Assembly: GCF_015234585.1 (NCBI RefSeq)
Contig: NZ_JADFCM010000008.1
Span: 62,001-126,000, forward strand
DNA: 64,000 nt
Source of the DNA: Pseudalkalibacillus hwajinpoensis
Lineage (GTDB): Bacteria > Bacillota > Bacilli > Bacillales > Guptibacillaceae
Reading direction: 5' to 3'
A model generated the notes under the pieces. That model had not been told where the DNA came from. It was given only the letters and a program-made list of their open reading frames with translations, and did no database searches. Of the stretch, positions 28,041 through 36,002 are shown piece after piece; position 1 is the first letter of the stretch; each line of letters begins with the position of its first letter. Made by a program: the position numbers and the translations under genes.

Positions 28041-28976
28041 ATGAAAGTGGCAAAAGTACAAATTGGAAAATCAGGTTTACAAGCAAATCCGATCGGATTA
28101 GGTACGAACGCGGTTGGTGGACATAACATTTATCCGAACTTAAATGAAGAAACTGGGAAAGATCTCGTAAGGGCAGCACTTGATAATGGAATTAACTTAC
28201 TTGATACAGCCTATATATATGGACCAGAGCGTTCAGAAGAGCTCGTTGGTCAAGTTATTAAAGAGCGAGGCAGTCGCGACGATATCGTCCTCGCTACGAA
28301 AGGGGCTCATGAATTTAAGGGTGAAGAGGTTATTTTAAATAATTCACCAGCCTTCTTGAAGCAATCAGTTGAGAATAGCTTGAATCGCCTCCAAACAGAT
28401 TACATCGATTTATTTTACATTCATTTTCCTGACGAAGATACTCCGAAAGCCGAAGCAGTAGGAGCTCTAAAGGAATTGAAAGATCAAGGCAAAATTAAAT
28501 CAATTGGTGTATCTAACTTCAACTTGGAGCAGTTGAAAGAAGCGAATAAAGATGGATATGTTGATGTTCTTCAGAGTCACTATAACTTATTCCATCGCGA
28601 AGCTGAGGAGGATCTCCTTCCTTATACGGCAGAACAGGGCATTTCTTTTGTTCCATATTTTCCACTTGCCTCAGGACTTCTAGCTGGTAAGTATGATGAG
28701 AATACAACCTTTGATGATATTCGTGCTAAGGATCCTTTATTCCAGGGTGAGGCATTTAAAGAGAATCTTAGAAAGGTTGACCAGGTTCGCGAAATGGCAA
28801 ACGCAAAAGGCGTTGAGGTTCCTCATATGGTGCTGGCATGGTACTTAACTCGTGATAGCATTGATGTCCTGATACCAGGAGCCAAACGTCAAGAGCAGGT
28901 CGTTGATAACTTAAAAACGCTTGATGTGAAGTTAACGAGTGAAGAAGTACAGCGAATCGATCAAATTTTTAAGTAA
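28041..28976 (+). CDS. Aldo/keto reductase
   Basis: 311 residues, an (alpha/beta)8 NADPH-dependent oxidoreductase resembling B. subtilis IolS/YhdN. The catalytic tetrad is visible: Asp in [11 protein letters not shown] with Tyr, Lys in LATKGAH, and His in [24 protein letters not shown] and the C-terminal cofactor loop [16 protein letters not shown] are typical. The substrate is unknown. The ATG at 28041 is close to GAAAGGATG; the GTG at 28047 (VAKVQIG) is better spaced and may be the true start. Confidence 0.88.
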   Translation: MKVAKVQIGKSGLQANPIGLGTNAVGGHNIYPNLNEETGKDLVRAALDNGINLLDTAYIYGPERSEELVGQVIKERGSRDDIVLATKGAHEFKGEEVILNNSPAFLKQSVENSLNRLQTDYIDLFYIHFPDEDTPKAEAVGALKELKDQGKIKSIGVSNFNLEQLKEANKDGYVDVLQSHYNLFHREAEEDLLPYTAEQGISFVPYFPLASGLLAGKYDENTTFDDIRAKDPLFQGEAFKENLRKVDQVREMANAKGVEVPHMVLAWYLTRDSIDVLIPGAKRQEQVVDNLKTLDVKLTSEEVQRIDQIFK

Positions 28977-28986
28977 GAGAGGGATT

Positions 28987-29016
28987 AACCAGAGGATATA
29001 ATGTCCTCTGGTTTTT
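28987..29016 (+). terminator. Terminator after the aldo/keto reductase gene
   Basis: AACCAGAGGA/TCCTCTGGTT hairpin followed by T run. Confidence 0.8.
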
Positions 29017-29107
29017 CAGTGTCATTAAGGTGCTTTAAGTGGTAATGTTTATGTGAAAGTGGATTCTTACTGCGGTCACCTTACTCACCTAAAAGGAGGA
29101 CTTCGAA

Positions 29108-29299
29108 TTGAAAAAAGGCGTGCTCTTTACTCTTACTCTTTCTCTCGTTCTCATTGCTATCCTGCTTATTTTCCTATTTGAAGATGATCGAGCGGCACGT
29201 CCTGGGATGATCATGTCTCTCGGTGCCCTTGCTGTGGTATTTCAGCGCGTTGTCTGGTTAGTGATGAAGAGGAAAAAGAAGAATCAAAAAAGGAGGTAA
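29108..29299 (+). CDS. Small two-helix membrane protein
   Basis: 63 residues: two hydrophobic helices (4-23 and 35-53) and a very basic C-terminus (MKRKKKNQKRR). The family is not recognised. The start is TTG at 29108, correctly spaced from AAAAGGAGG. The Nudix gene begins 7 bp after its stop with its own AGGAGG inside the 3' end, so the two form a small operon. Confidence 0.65.
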   Translation: MKKGVLFTLTLSLVLIAILLIFLFEDDRAARPGMIMSLGALAVVFQRVVWLVMKRKKKNQKRR

Positions 29300-29305
29300 C
29301 TCGAT

Positions 29306-29731
29306 GTGATTAAAGTGAAAGCGCTCGGCCTTCTATTTAGAGAAGATCAGATTCTTGTTGAAGTTTTTTATGGAAAGCATTCAAATGGTTTAGGAGGTTA
29401 TTATCGTCCATTAGGTGGGAATATAAAGGTAGGAGAGCTCTCCAATGAAACGGTTGTGAGAGAATTTAAAGAAGAGCTAGGTATCGATATAAAAGTGGAG
29501 AAATACATAACTTGTCTCGAAAATAGATTTCAAATCGATCAGAAATGGACTCATGAAGTGATTCAATTGTATACGGTTTCGTTTATAGATGAGACTCATT
29601 ATTTGAAAGAAAGATTTTCCTTTATCGAACAAGAAGCCGCGGCACAATGGCTAGCGGTCGAAGACATACTGAATGATAAAGAATACTGTTATCCTAACGG
29701 ATTAGACCATGTGTTGAATCAGTTGAGATAG
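29306..29731 (+). CDS. Nudix hydrolase
   Basis: 141 residues. A complete Nudix box is present: GNIKVGELSNETVVREFKEEL fits GX5EX7REUXEEXGU. Such enzymes hydrolyse a nucleoside diphosphate linked to another group; the substrate is not predictable here. The start is GTG at 29306, because the overlapping ATG at 29304 meets an immediate stop; AAGGAGGTAACTC lies upstream. Confidence 0.88.
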   Translation: MIKVKALGLLFREDQILVEVFYGKHSNGLGGYYRPLGGNIKVGELSNETVVREFKEELGIDIKVEKYITCLENRFQIDQKWTHEVIQLYTVSFIDETHYLKERFSFIEQEAAAQWLAVEDILNDKEYCYPNGLDHVLNQLR

Positions 29732-29874
29732 GGAGTGTTTTTTCCTTCACAACGCTCTGTCATCTAATTGAAATATCAAAATCAATCCATATTCTTTCAT
29801 TGGTTAGGAAAGACTACTATAATGATTAATGGATGGGGAATAATATGTTCCTGTCTAAACAAAGGATGAACATT

Positions 29875-30564
29875 ATGGAACGTAAATCAAATGAAGCTGA
29901 GATTGCAAGCTATGTTGGCAAACTGTTAAGAGATAATTTTGGAAAAGGGCCAGCGTCCGTTTATGTGTCGATACAAGAGCCTTATATGACAATCTATTTT
30001 CGTGACTTTCTAGCACCAATGGAACGTGTTCTAGTCGATCAGAAAGAAGATATGCGTGTTGAAGAAACAAGAGATCTTCTCATGCAGGGATTACTACCTG
30101 AGATTAAGGCGTCCATCCGCGTGATGGCAGATCTTGAAATCGAGTTATTCTACCATGATTGGTCGCTTCATAACCGATCAGGCATCATTATTGGTGTGAT
30201 GAAAGACGTAAATTCATTTGAAGGACGCGAACTTGAAGGATACAAAGAAAAAGAACAAGTTCATGATGAGATCATTCGCGTTAGTAAGCTTGCAGAAAAA
30301 GCGCCTGAAAACGTAGACTCTTGTAAGCTGAATGATCGTACGTTAGTTGTTCTTCGTGAAGGTATTCTCGTTCGGATTGAAAAAGAGTTAATTCGCGATG
30401 GTTTTGAAGAGGAACTAAAGCTAACAAAAAGGCGGCTTGAAAAAGGGTTGCTTCATGATCATCAATTCGAATCGATTCTTTCCGCAAAAGTGGAGGATAT
30501 CTTTGTAGACTGGGATTTTAATTTAGATAAAAGCTACATTATAATTATTATGAAACCAAATTAA
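29875..30564 (+). CDS. DUF2294 / MpsC-like protein with two domains
   Basis: About 229 residues holding two copies of a roughly 105-residue domain: first copy near 1-110 (GPASVYVSIQEPYMTIYFRDFLAP, VRVEETRDLLMQG), second near 118-225 (LNDRTLVVLREGILVRIEKELIRDG). This is the DUF2294 family, called MpsC-like after the Staphylococcus membrane-potential/bicarbonate system; no mpsA or mpsB is near. I chose ATG 29875 because AAAGGATGA lies five bases before it and the -10 TATAAT (29818-29823) places the transcription start near 29830, leaving the upstream ATG 29833 without a leader. Confidence 0.75.
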   Translation: MERKSNEAEIASYVGKLLRDNFGKGPASVYVSIQEPYMTIYFRDFLAPMERVLVDQKEDMRVEETRDLLMQGLLPEIKASIRVMADLEIELFYHDWSLHNRSGIIIGVMKDVNSFEGRELEGYKEKEQVHDEIIRVSKLAEKAPENVDSCKLNDRTLVVLREGILVRIEKELIRDGFEEELKLTKRRLEKGLLHDHQFESILSAKVEDIFVDWDFNLDKSYIIIIMKPN

Positions 30565-30602
30565 GATTAGGTGGAAATAAACTGGGCGATAGAACCAGTG
30601 AT

Positions 30603-30647
30603 AAGCCGAAAAGAACCAGGTCCCTGGTTCTTTTCGGCTTTTTTTAT
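30603..30647 (+). terminator. Strong terminator
   Basis: A perfect 18-bp stem (30603-30620 with 30623-30640) and a T run. Confidence 0.9.
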
Positions 30648-30700
30648 TTTCTTCCTAGTTTGTTACGTACTTATCATCCGAAAATGATTCAAGGAGGAAA

Positions 30701-30889
30701 ATGATGAAATATTTAATTGATCACTCAAAACGAGTGATTCACCGCACACCTTTCGCTGGAGATCAATGTGAATTCCATACTACTCCTGTTCAAGAAAGGG
30801 AGGGGACACATGACCCTTTGTATCTTCGAAAACTGGTTGAAAAAAAATCTTATGAAATATGCAGTTTTTGTAAGGGTAGTCTTCAATAA
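30701..30889 (+). CDS. Small zinc-ribbon-like hypothetical protein
   Basis: 62 residues. Possible metal ligands are spread over the sequence: GDQCEFHTTP (Cys, His) and EICSFCKG (CxxC) at the C-terminus. The opening MMKYLIDHSKRVIHRTPFAGD looks like a small beta-hairpin. I recall no named family. It has an excellent site (CAAGGAGGAAA) directly before tandem ATGs at 30701/30704. It lies 25 bp before a 31-codon frame and 81 bp before the Nudix-PP2C fusion; the three may be one transcript. Confidence 0.65.
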   Translation: MMKYLIDHSKRVIHRTPFAGDQCEFHTTPVQEREGTHDPLYLRKLVEKKSYEICSFCKGSLQ

Positions 30890-30902
30890 TATAAAGAAAG
30901 AA

Positions 30903-30972
30903 GGAGGTTCCCCCTTGAATTACGAATGTTGTAAGTATGTTGAAGCAATCGAATTGAGGGGGAACATTAGTG
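30903..30972 (+). promoter_or_regulatory. Stem masking the RBS of the Nudix-PP2C gene
   Basis: GTTCCCCCTTGAATT (30907-30921) pairs with AATTGAGGGGGAAC (30952-30965): five C-G pairs in a row, allowing a G-U pair and one bulge. The second arm contains AGGGGG (30957-30962), the ribosome binding site of the GTG start at 30970. A separate site, AAGGAGG (30901-30907), lies just before the first arm and serves a short frame that runs through the stem. Confidence 0.65.
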
Positions 30973-31010
30973 TTAAGAAAAAGAGCGGGAGTTATTCTTA
31001 TCGAGAATAA
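30915..31010 (+). CDS. Possible 31-codon leader peptide
   Basis: Reading frame TTG (30915) to TAA (31008-31010), 31 residues, starting MNYECCKYVE and ending SYSYRE. The GGAGG at 30903-30907 is seven bases upstream. It passes through the RBS-masking stem and ends 38 bp inside the next gene, as coupling peptides do. It contains a Cys-Cys pair. Translation is inferred from the ribosome binding site and position only. Confidence 0.4.
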   Translation: MNYECCKYVEAIELRGNISVKKKSGSYSYRE

Positions 31011-32187
31011 TCAGATCGCGTTAATAGAGCGAAAGCGAAATGGAAAAGTATATTATGTGATTCCAGGCGGCGGGATTGAGACTAACGAAACGCCTGAACA
31101 AGCTGCAAGAAGAGAAGCTGTTGAAGAGCTTGGGGTAGAGGTACATCTGTCAGAGCTATACTGTACCCTTCAGGATAGAGAAGATTATTACTATAAGGCT
31201 AGTATCATGCAAGGGGATTTTGGAAGCGGAACAGGGGATGAATTTACGACGGCTGATCATCGTCGAGGAACGTATAAGGCTGTTTGGGTATCGTTAGCTA
31301 AATTAAAGACTTTGAATGTATATCCGGAAGAACTGGTCCAATCTCTTGAAATCAATATGGGTGAGACGGAGCAACTTGAGAAAAACAGTAGGAAAGGAAA
31401 GCATTTACGATGGGTAGGTAGTGAGAAAGCATATCTAGATGAGCCATCGTGTTCTCAGGTTGGGCGCGTTCATGTCGGGCGATTTGGTGGAAATTCATCA
31501 GCTGGCCAAACGAAGAACGAAGATGGATCTCTTGTTTGGAATGGCGGTGATTGGGAATTAGCCATGGTTTTAGATGCGCATAAAACCGCCAGTAGTGCAG
31601 CGCTTATTCTAGATGAGTTTGAGCGAAACCGTTCGATTATCTCAAGCATTATAGCCAAAGAAACGAGAGAAGCGATGAGTGAATTGCAGCCAGCAGTCTT
31701 AGCGCTTTTCCAAGATGAAGACTTTAAACAAAAATGCAGGGAAGTAGAAGGAGAAACGGCATGCTTGCTCGTTGTTAGAAAAAGCAAGTATTTATGGTGG
31801 TTCTCAGTTGGTGATTGTTTGTTGTTTCTAATGCACGCAGATTTAGAGGGGCTTGGGGAAGCGGTTCAAAACCATCGCAGTTTCTATGAGTGGGTTGGTG
31901 AAGTGAACACCTTTGATACAATCGTTCCATGCTTTAGCACAGGAACAAAGGAGCTGAGAAAAGGTATAAATCGTATCTTTTTAACAACGGATGGACTACT
32001 TGAATGTCCGGGTTCGAATTTTCATCAACCAGTGGAAGTGACCGATCGATTGAAGGGCGATTTAATTAAGGAGGATATCCATAGGTTATTAGAGGAAATA
32101 AAGAATAAGAAAGTAAGAGACAGTACGACGATTTTAGCGTGGGACATTAATATAGTTGAAGATGGTTTGATGCCAAGTGATCAATAA
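30970..32187 (+). CDS. Nudix hydrolase fused to a PP2C-like phosphatase domain
   Basis: 405 residues with two domains. Residues 1-135 form a Nudix hydrolase with the full box GGIETNETPEQAARREAVEEL. Residues about 165-395 form a PP2C-type (PPM) serine/threonine phosphatase-like domain: RFGGNSSAGQTKNEDG, the metal loop VLDAHKTASS (DGHGG position), GETACLLVV, WFSVGDCLLFL, IFLTTDGLLE and RDSTTILAWD. The order of these motifs and the metal Asp residues fit PPM, though DAHKT and TTDGL depart from the strict consensus. The start is GTG 30970 behind AGGGGG. One might regulate a protein in response to a nucleotide; that is inference. It converges on chrA. Confidence 0.82.
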   Translation: MLRKRAGVILIENNQIALIERKRNGKVYYVIPGGGIETNETPEQAARREAVEELGVEVHLSELYCTLQDREDYYYKASIMQGDFGSGTGDEFTTADHRRGTYKAVWVSLAKLKTLNVYPEELVQSLEINMGETEQLEKNSRKGKHLRWVGSEKAYLDEPSCSQVGRVHVGRFGGNSSAGQTKNEDGSLVWNGGDWELAMVLDAHKTASSAALILDEFERNRSIISSIIAKETREAMSELQPAVLALFQDEDFKQKCREVEGETACLLVVRKSKYLWWFSVGDCLLFLMHADLEGLGEAVQNHRSFYEWVGEVNTFDTIVPCFSTGTKELRKGINRIFLTTDGLLECPGSNFHQPVEVTDRLKGDLIKEDIHRLLEEIKNKKVRDSTTILAWDINIVEDGLMPSDQ

Positions 32188-32207
32188 AGGCCATGGAAGT
32201 AACGATA

Positions 32208-32253
32208 GTTAATGAAAGAAGACGTTGCTATTGCGACGTCTTCTTTCATTAAC
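32208..32253. terminator. Bidirectional hairpin between fusion gene and chrA
   Basis: A perfect 18-bp stem: GTTAATGAAAGAAGACGT (32208-32225) and its complement (32236-32253), loop 10. It overlaps the last codons of chrA and lacks a long T run. Confidence 0.6.
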
Positions 32254-33436
32254 TTATAAGCTGAATCACATAACCACCGATAACTCCGATTAAAACGATC
32301 ATCCATGCTGGGAGTTTCCAAATTGAAAGGAGAGCGAATAAAATCGCTGCAAGGGCAAAGTCTTCTCCTTTTATTATGGCACTTTTGAAAACGGGATCAT
32401 AAAAGGCAGCCAATAGTATTCCAACAACGCTCGCGTTCACTCCGATTAATATTTTTTGGAAAGAAGCGCGTTTTCGTAACTCGTTTAGAAAAGGGAGTGC
32501 TGCCGTGATCAATAGGAAAGACGGTAAGAAAATCGCCACTGTGACGACAATAGCACCTGTAATACCTTCGAGCATCGTACCCAGGTAGCTAGCGAACGTA
32601 AACAGTGGGCCTGGAACAGCCTGGGCCATTCCATAACCAGCTAGAAATTGATCAGCTGAGAGGAGTCCCTGGGGAACAATTTGGCGTTCGATCATCGGAA
32701 GCACAACATGGCCACCTCCGAATACAAGTGCTCCTACTCGAAAGAACATGTCAAATAAATGAAGCAGGGCGTTATCGGTAAAGCTGTTGAGTATAGGCAA
32801 AGCGATTAAAAGCGTTACTAAAAGGATAAGCGCACATACACCAACTTTTTTTGATAAAGAAACAGGAAACGGTTTTAAGTTAGATTCTGTCTTATCATTG
32901 AAAAGACGTAACCCAAGCAGTCCAGCGCCTACGATAATAAGTAGTTGCATCCATGCTGAGGGGTAGAGGAGCATAATGAGTGCTGCCGCTAATGCGATCG
33001 CGATTCTCGTTCGGTCAGGTGTGAGTTTCTTTCCTAGGCCAATGATGGCATGTAGAACGACAGCAGCCGCGACAATTTTTAAACTATGAATAAATGTCCC
33101 ATCTCCGAGTGAGAAGGTTTGATAAAGCATGGCGAAGATGACAAGAATAAGGATGGATGGCATCGTGAAGCCAAACCAGCATAGAAAGCCACCGAGTATC
33201 CCGCCGCGCATCATTCCAATTGCGATTCCTACTTGACTACTAGCGGGACCAGGCAAAAATTGACAAAGTGCAATGATGTCAGCGTACATTTTATCATCAA
33301 GCCACTTTTTTCGATCGACATATTCATCTTTAAAATAGGAAAGGTGAGCAACTGGTCCTCCGAATGAAGTAAAACCAAGTCGCGATGATACAAGAAGTAT
33401 TTCAATAAATGTTTTGAAGCTATGTTTACCAGGCAT
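32249..33436 (-). CDS. chrA: Chromate transporter (ChrA, two-domain CHR family)
   Basis: 395 residues with about ten membrane helices and two CHR repeats: N-terminal LGFTSFGGPVAHLSYFKDEYV...CQFLPGPASSQVGIAIG and C-terminal FRVGALVFGGGHVVLPMIERQIVP...AGYGMAQAVPGPLFTFASYLG. The family exports chromate, often as a sulfate mimic; other substrates are possible. The ATG at 33436 follows GGAGGAC. It lies 12 bp downstream of a padR gene, the usual chrA arrangement in bacilli. Confidence 0.92.
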   Translation of the reverse strand: MPGKHSFKTFIEILLVSSRLGFTSFGGPVAHLSYFKDEYVDRKKWLDDKMYADIIALCQFLPGPASSQVGIAIGMMRGGILGGFLCWFGFTMPSILILVIFAMLYQTFSLGDGTFIHSLKIVAAAVVLHAIIGLGKKLTPDRTRIAIALAAALIMLLYPSAWMQLLIIVGAGLLGLRLFNDKTESNLKPFPVSLSKKVGVCALILLVTLLIALPILNSFTDNALLHLFDMFFRVGALVFGGGHVVLPMIERQIVPQGLLSADQFLAGYGMAQAVPGPLFTFASYLGTMLEGITGAIVVTVAIFLPSFLLITAALPFLNELRKRASFQKILIGVNASVVGILLAAFYDPVFKSAIIKGEDFALAAILFALLSIWKLPAWMIVLIGVIGGYVIQLIS

Positions 33437-33448
33437 GTTTGTCCTCCA

Positions 33449-33757
33449 TTAGTCTTTAATTTCTTTAAATAGCTCATAGGCTTTTGATTGAGCTTCTGCT
33501 AAGACCAGTTCACCTTTATCGGTCGTGCGATAGTATTTTCGAATTTTCCCATTTACGTTGCTTTCTGCTTTGGTCAGCAGTTCGTCCTTCTCCATACTGT
33601 GAAGGATCGGATATAAGGTCCCTGAGCTCATTTCATAGCCATGTTCACGCAGTTCTTCAAGCATCCACGTTCCATATATCGGTTCTTCCTTTGCATGATG
33701 GAGAATATGGATTTGAATGAAGCCTAGAAAAAGCTTTCGTAGAATTTTATTATCCAA
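33449..33757 (-). CDS. PadR-family transcriptional regulator
   Basis: 102 residues, short (s1-type) PadR. The winged helix is ILHHAKEEPIYGTWMLEELREHGYEMSSGTLYPILHSMEKDELL; the wing continues as VNGKIRKYYRTTDKGE. It probably represses its own operon with chrA and responds to chromate or oxyanion stress. The start is TTG at 33757 with AGAGAGGTGG upstream; no ATG is available at the right position. An inverted repeat upstream is the likely operator. Confidence 0.88.
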   Translation of the reverse strand: MDNKILRKLFLGFIQIHILHHAKEEPIYGTWMLEELREHGYEMSSGTLYPILHSMEKDELLTKAESNVNGKIRKYYRTTDKGELVLAEAQSKAYELFKEIKD

Positions 33758-33779
33758 AAGCAGCCACCTCTCTGATATC

Positions 33780-33812
33780 TAAAGTCGATATCGGATTACG
33801 ATATTGACTTTA
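33780..33812 (-). promoter_or_regulatory. Inverted repeat, probable PadR operator
   Basis: TAAAGTCGATATCG (33780-33793) and CGATATTGACTTTA (33799-33812) are complementary at 13 of 14 positions with a 5-bp spacer. It lies just upstream of the padR start. Confidence 0.6.
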
Positions 33813-34085
33813 AATATTATTGTATAGTGGAGTAGAAAGTTAAACAAGCTCTTGCCAATCTTATTTACAAACCTTTAATATTTCGGTCTGATTAGGGTAG
33901 GAGTGAAGGAGCAGTAAGCTGATTCAATGAATCCTATTTTTAAAGGAAAGAATAAGCTAATTTCTTTTATTACTTCTTCAGGTATAGTAAGATATGGACT
34001 GTTGTTTAGAAGACATCTGAACGGTAAATCCTAATAGAAATACAGCTTTTAGTACGCAACCGTCATAGAAAAAGGAGGGGAATAG

Positions 34086-35570
34086 ATGGAGGAAAAACAA
34101 ACATACGAATTTTTGGCTGACGATCCGAATTTCAACGTCAAACCAGTCATGATCTCTCTTATTATCGGAGCGTTTTTTGCCATCTTAAATGAAACACTAT
34201 TGAATATCGCGTTAACCACTTTAATGGAGAAATTTAGTGTAACGCCTGCCACAGTTCAATGGATGGCTACTGGATTCTTGCTAGTGATGGGGATATTAAC
34301 TCCGATCTCGGCTCTTCTTCTTCAGTCGTTTACAACGAGACAGATGTTTATCGGTACGATGACCGTATTTACAATAGGAACGCTCATATGTGCGATCGCG
34401 CCAACTTTCGGAGTTCTCTTAAGCGGACGACTTTTACAAGCAGTTGGTACTGGATTATTAATTCCAATTATTTTTAACACCTTTCTTCTTATATTCCCGC
34501 CAGAACGACGCGGTACTGTAATGGGGACAGTAGGGCTTGTTATTATGTTTGCTCCTGCAATTGGGCCAACTCTTTCAGGCATTATCGTCGATCAGCTCGG
34601 CTGGCGTTATCTCTTTATTACGGTTATTCCTTTTGCGTTATTTTCAATCGCATTTGGATATAAATTCCTGAAAAATGTTGGAGAGGTAACAAAGCCAAAA
34701 GTAGATGTGCTTTCCATCCTTTTATCTACTATTGGATTTGGGGGAATTGTTCTAGCGTTTAGCTTTGCCGGAGAGGGAGAGGTTGGCTATTTAGCACCAC
34801 AAGTCTTTTATCCTCTCGTTATTGGAGTTATCTCCCTCGTTATTTTTGTGATCAGGCAGCTGAAAATAGAAGAGCCGATGCTGGATGTGCGGGTTTTTAA
34901 ATATCCGATGTTCACTGTAGCCGTATTATTGTTTATCATTATCATTATGGCCATGTTCTCATCAGAAATTATCCTTCCGATGTACATGCAAGGACCGCTA
35001 GCATTATCTCCTCAAACGGCAGGGTTGATTCTCCTTCCGGGAGCGCTGTTAAATGGATTGATGTCACCGGTGATGGGGAAATTATTTGATAAGTTTGGTC
35101 CAAGAAAACTAATTATCCCAGCAACGTTTGTCCTTGTTGGTGTGATGTTTACATTTAGTAAGTTAGGGATAAATACATCGATTACGTTAATCGTTGTAAC
35201 TTACATCTTACTCATGCTATCGATTTCAGCGATCATGATGCCAGCTCAAACGAATGGATTAAATGGTCTTCCGAAAAAACTCTATCCGCATGGCACGGCC
35301 ATTATGAACACGCTCCAACCTGTTTCAGGAGCGATCGGTGTCTCTGTATTCATTAGTATCATGACAACACGACAACAGACTTATCTCGATAATGCTTCAA
35401 ACCCAGCAAACCCACAAACCATTAGCGAGTCACTCGTATCAGGAGTTGAACTTGTCTATCTTGTAGCATTTGGTTTTGCTATAGTCGGTTTCTTAGTGGC
35501 TCTCTTTATTCGAAAAGCTTTACCTGAAGATAAAACAGGTCAACCTGAAGCACAAGCTGTTAATGAATAA
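34086..35570 (+). CDS. MFS multidrug exporter, DHA2 family (14 TM)
   Basis: 494 residues, 14 predicted membrane helices. The DHA2 motifs are present: FFAILNETLLNIALTTL (motif D1), VQWMATGFLLVMGILTPISALL in helix 2, the antiporter motif C segment GLVIMFAPAIGPTLSGIIVD, and LKIEEPMLDVRVFKYP between halves. It resembles Bacillus MdrA/LmrB-like exporters for lipophilic drugs. The substrate is unknown. The ATG at 34086 follows AAAAAGGAGGGG. No regulator gene is adjacent. Confidence 0.88.
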   Translation: MEEKQTYEFLADDPNFNVKPVMISLIIGAFFAILNETLLNIALTTLMEKFSVTPATVQWMATGFLLVMGILTPISALLLQSFTTRQMFIGTMTVFTIGTLICAIAPTFGVLLSGRLLQAVGTGLLIPIIFNTFLLIFPPERRGTVMGTVGLVIMFAPAIGPTLSGIIVDQLGWRYLFITVIPFALFSIAFGYKFLKNVGEVTKPKVDVLSILLSTIGFGGIVLAFSFAGEGEVGYLAPQVFYPLVIGVISLVIFVIRQLKIEEPMLDVRVFKYPMFTVAVLLFIIIIMAMFSSEIILPMYMQGPLALSPQTAGLILLPGALLNGLMSPVMGKLFDKFGPRKLIIPATFVLVGVMFTFSKLGINTSITLIVVTYILLMLSISAIMMPAQTNGLNGLPKKLYPHGTAIMNTLQPVSGAIGVSVFISIMTTRQQTYLDNASNPANPQTISESLVSGVELVYLVAFGFAIVGFLVALFIRKALPEDKTGQPEAQAVNE

Positions 35571-35571
35571 G

Positions 35572-35599
35572 AAAAGCGTCTCTCTCGAGGCGCTTTTTT
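35572..35599 (+). terminator. DHA2 gene terminator
   Basis: AAAAGCGTCTC/GAGGCGCTTTT then T run. Confidence 0.85.
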
Positions 35600-35878
35600 A
35601 GTTGTCACAACTCTGTAACCAAATATGCGACTTTATGCTTTTTTGTAGAAAGTGAAAATGTAATATAATTGAAAAGATGTAGAAGTTTTAAATGAGTTTA
35701 AGAAAGAGAAAAAATATAATGGAGGTATTTTACATTTATATTCCGAATAATGTATATCCCTTTCCTTATTTTCTCTAATCTTTAACAGTAGCGTTACGAT
35801 TCGCGAGGTAACTTTACTAATGTGTTAAAAGAACGTTTTCATAGAATGACAATGATTTATGCTCTCCTGTAGTGGAAG

Positions 35879-35911
35879 TTGACATTAAATTTTCTAGGGA
35901 GTATTATACTC
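35879..35911 (+). promoter_or_regulatory. ltaS promoter with palindromic -10 region
   Basis: Perfect -35 TTGACA (35879-35884), spacer 17, -10 TATTAT (35902-35907). The -10 sits inside the 13-bp palindrome GAGTATTATACTC (35899-35911). Transcription would start near 35914, giving a leader of about 90 bases. The AT-rich 35600-35878 has a weaker -10 (TATAAT, 35664-35669) and an imperfect inverted repeat (GTTAC...GTAAC near 35793-35812); I see no convincing gene in it. Confidence 0.65.
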
Positions 35912-36002
35912 AAGTATTAGGATTTAAAAAGAATTTACAAATTTACAATTAAAATAGATTAAAAAGTTATTTGTATCACATATAAGGAGGTCTTCAACTG
36001 AC

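Noticed and set aside
35719..35778. 19-codon leader peptide before ltaS as an annotated gene
   Set aside because: The ribosome binding site is poor (AGAAAGAGAAAAA) and the stronger ltaS promoter lies downstream of it; kept only as an observation.
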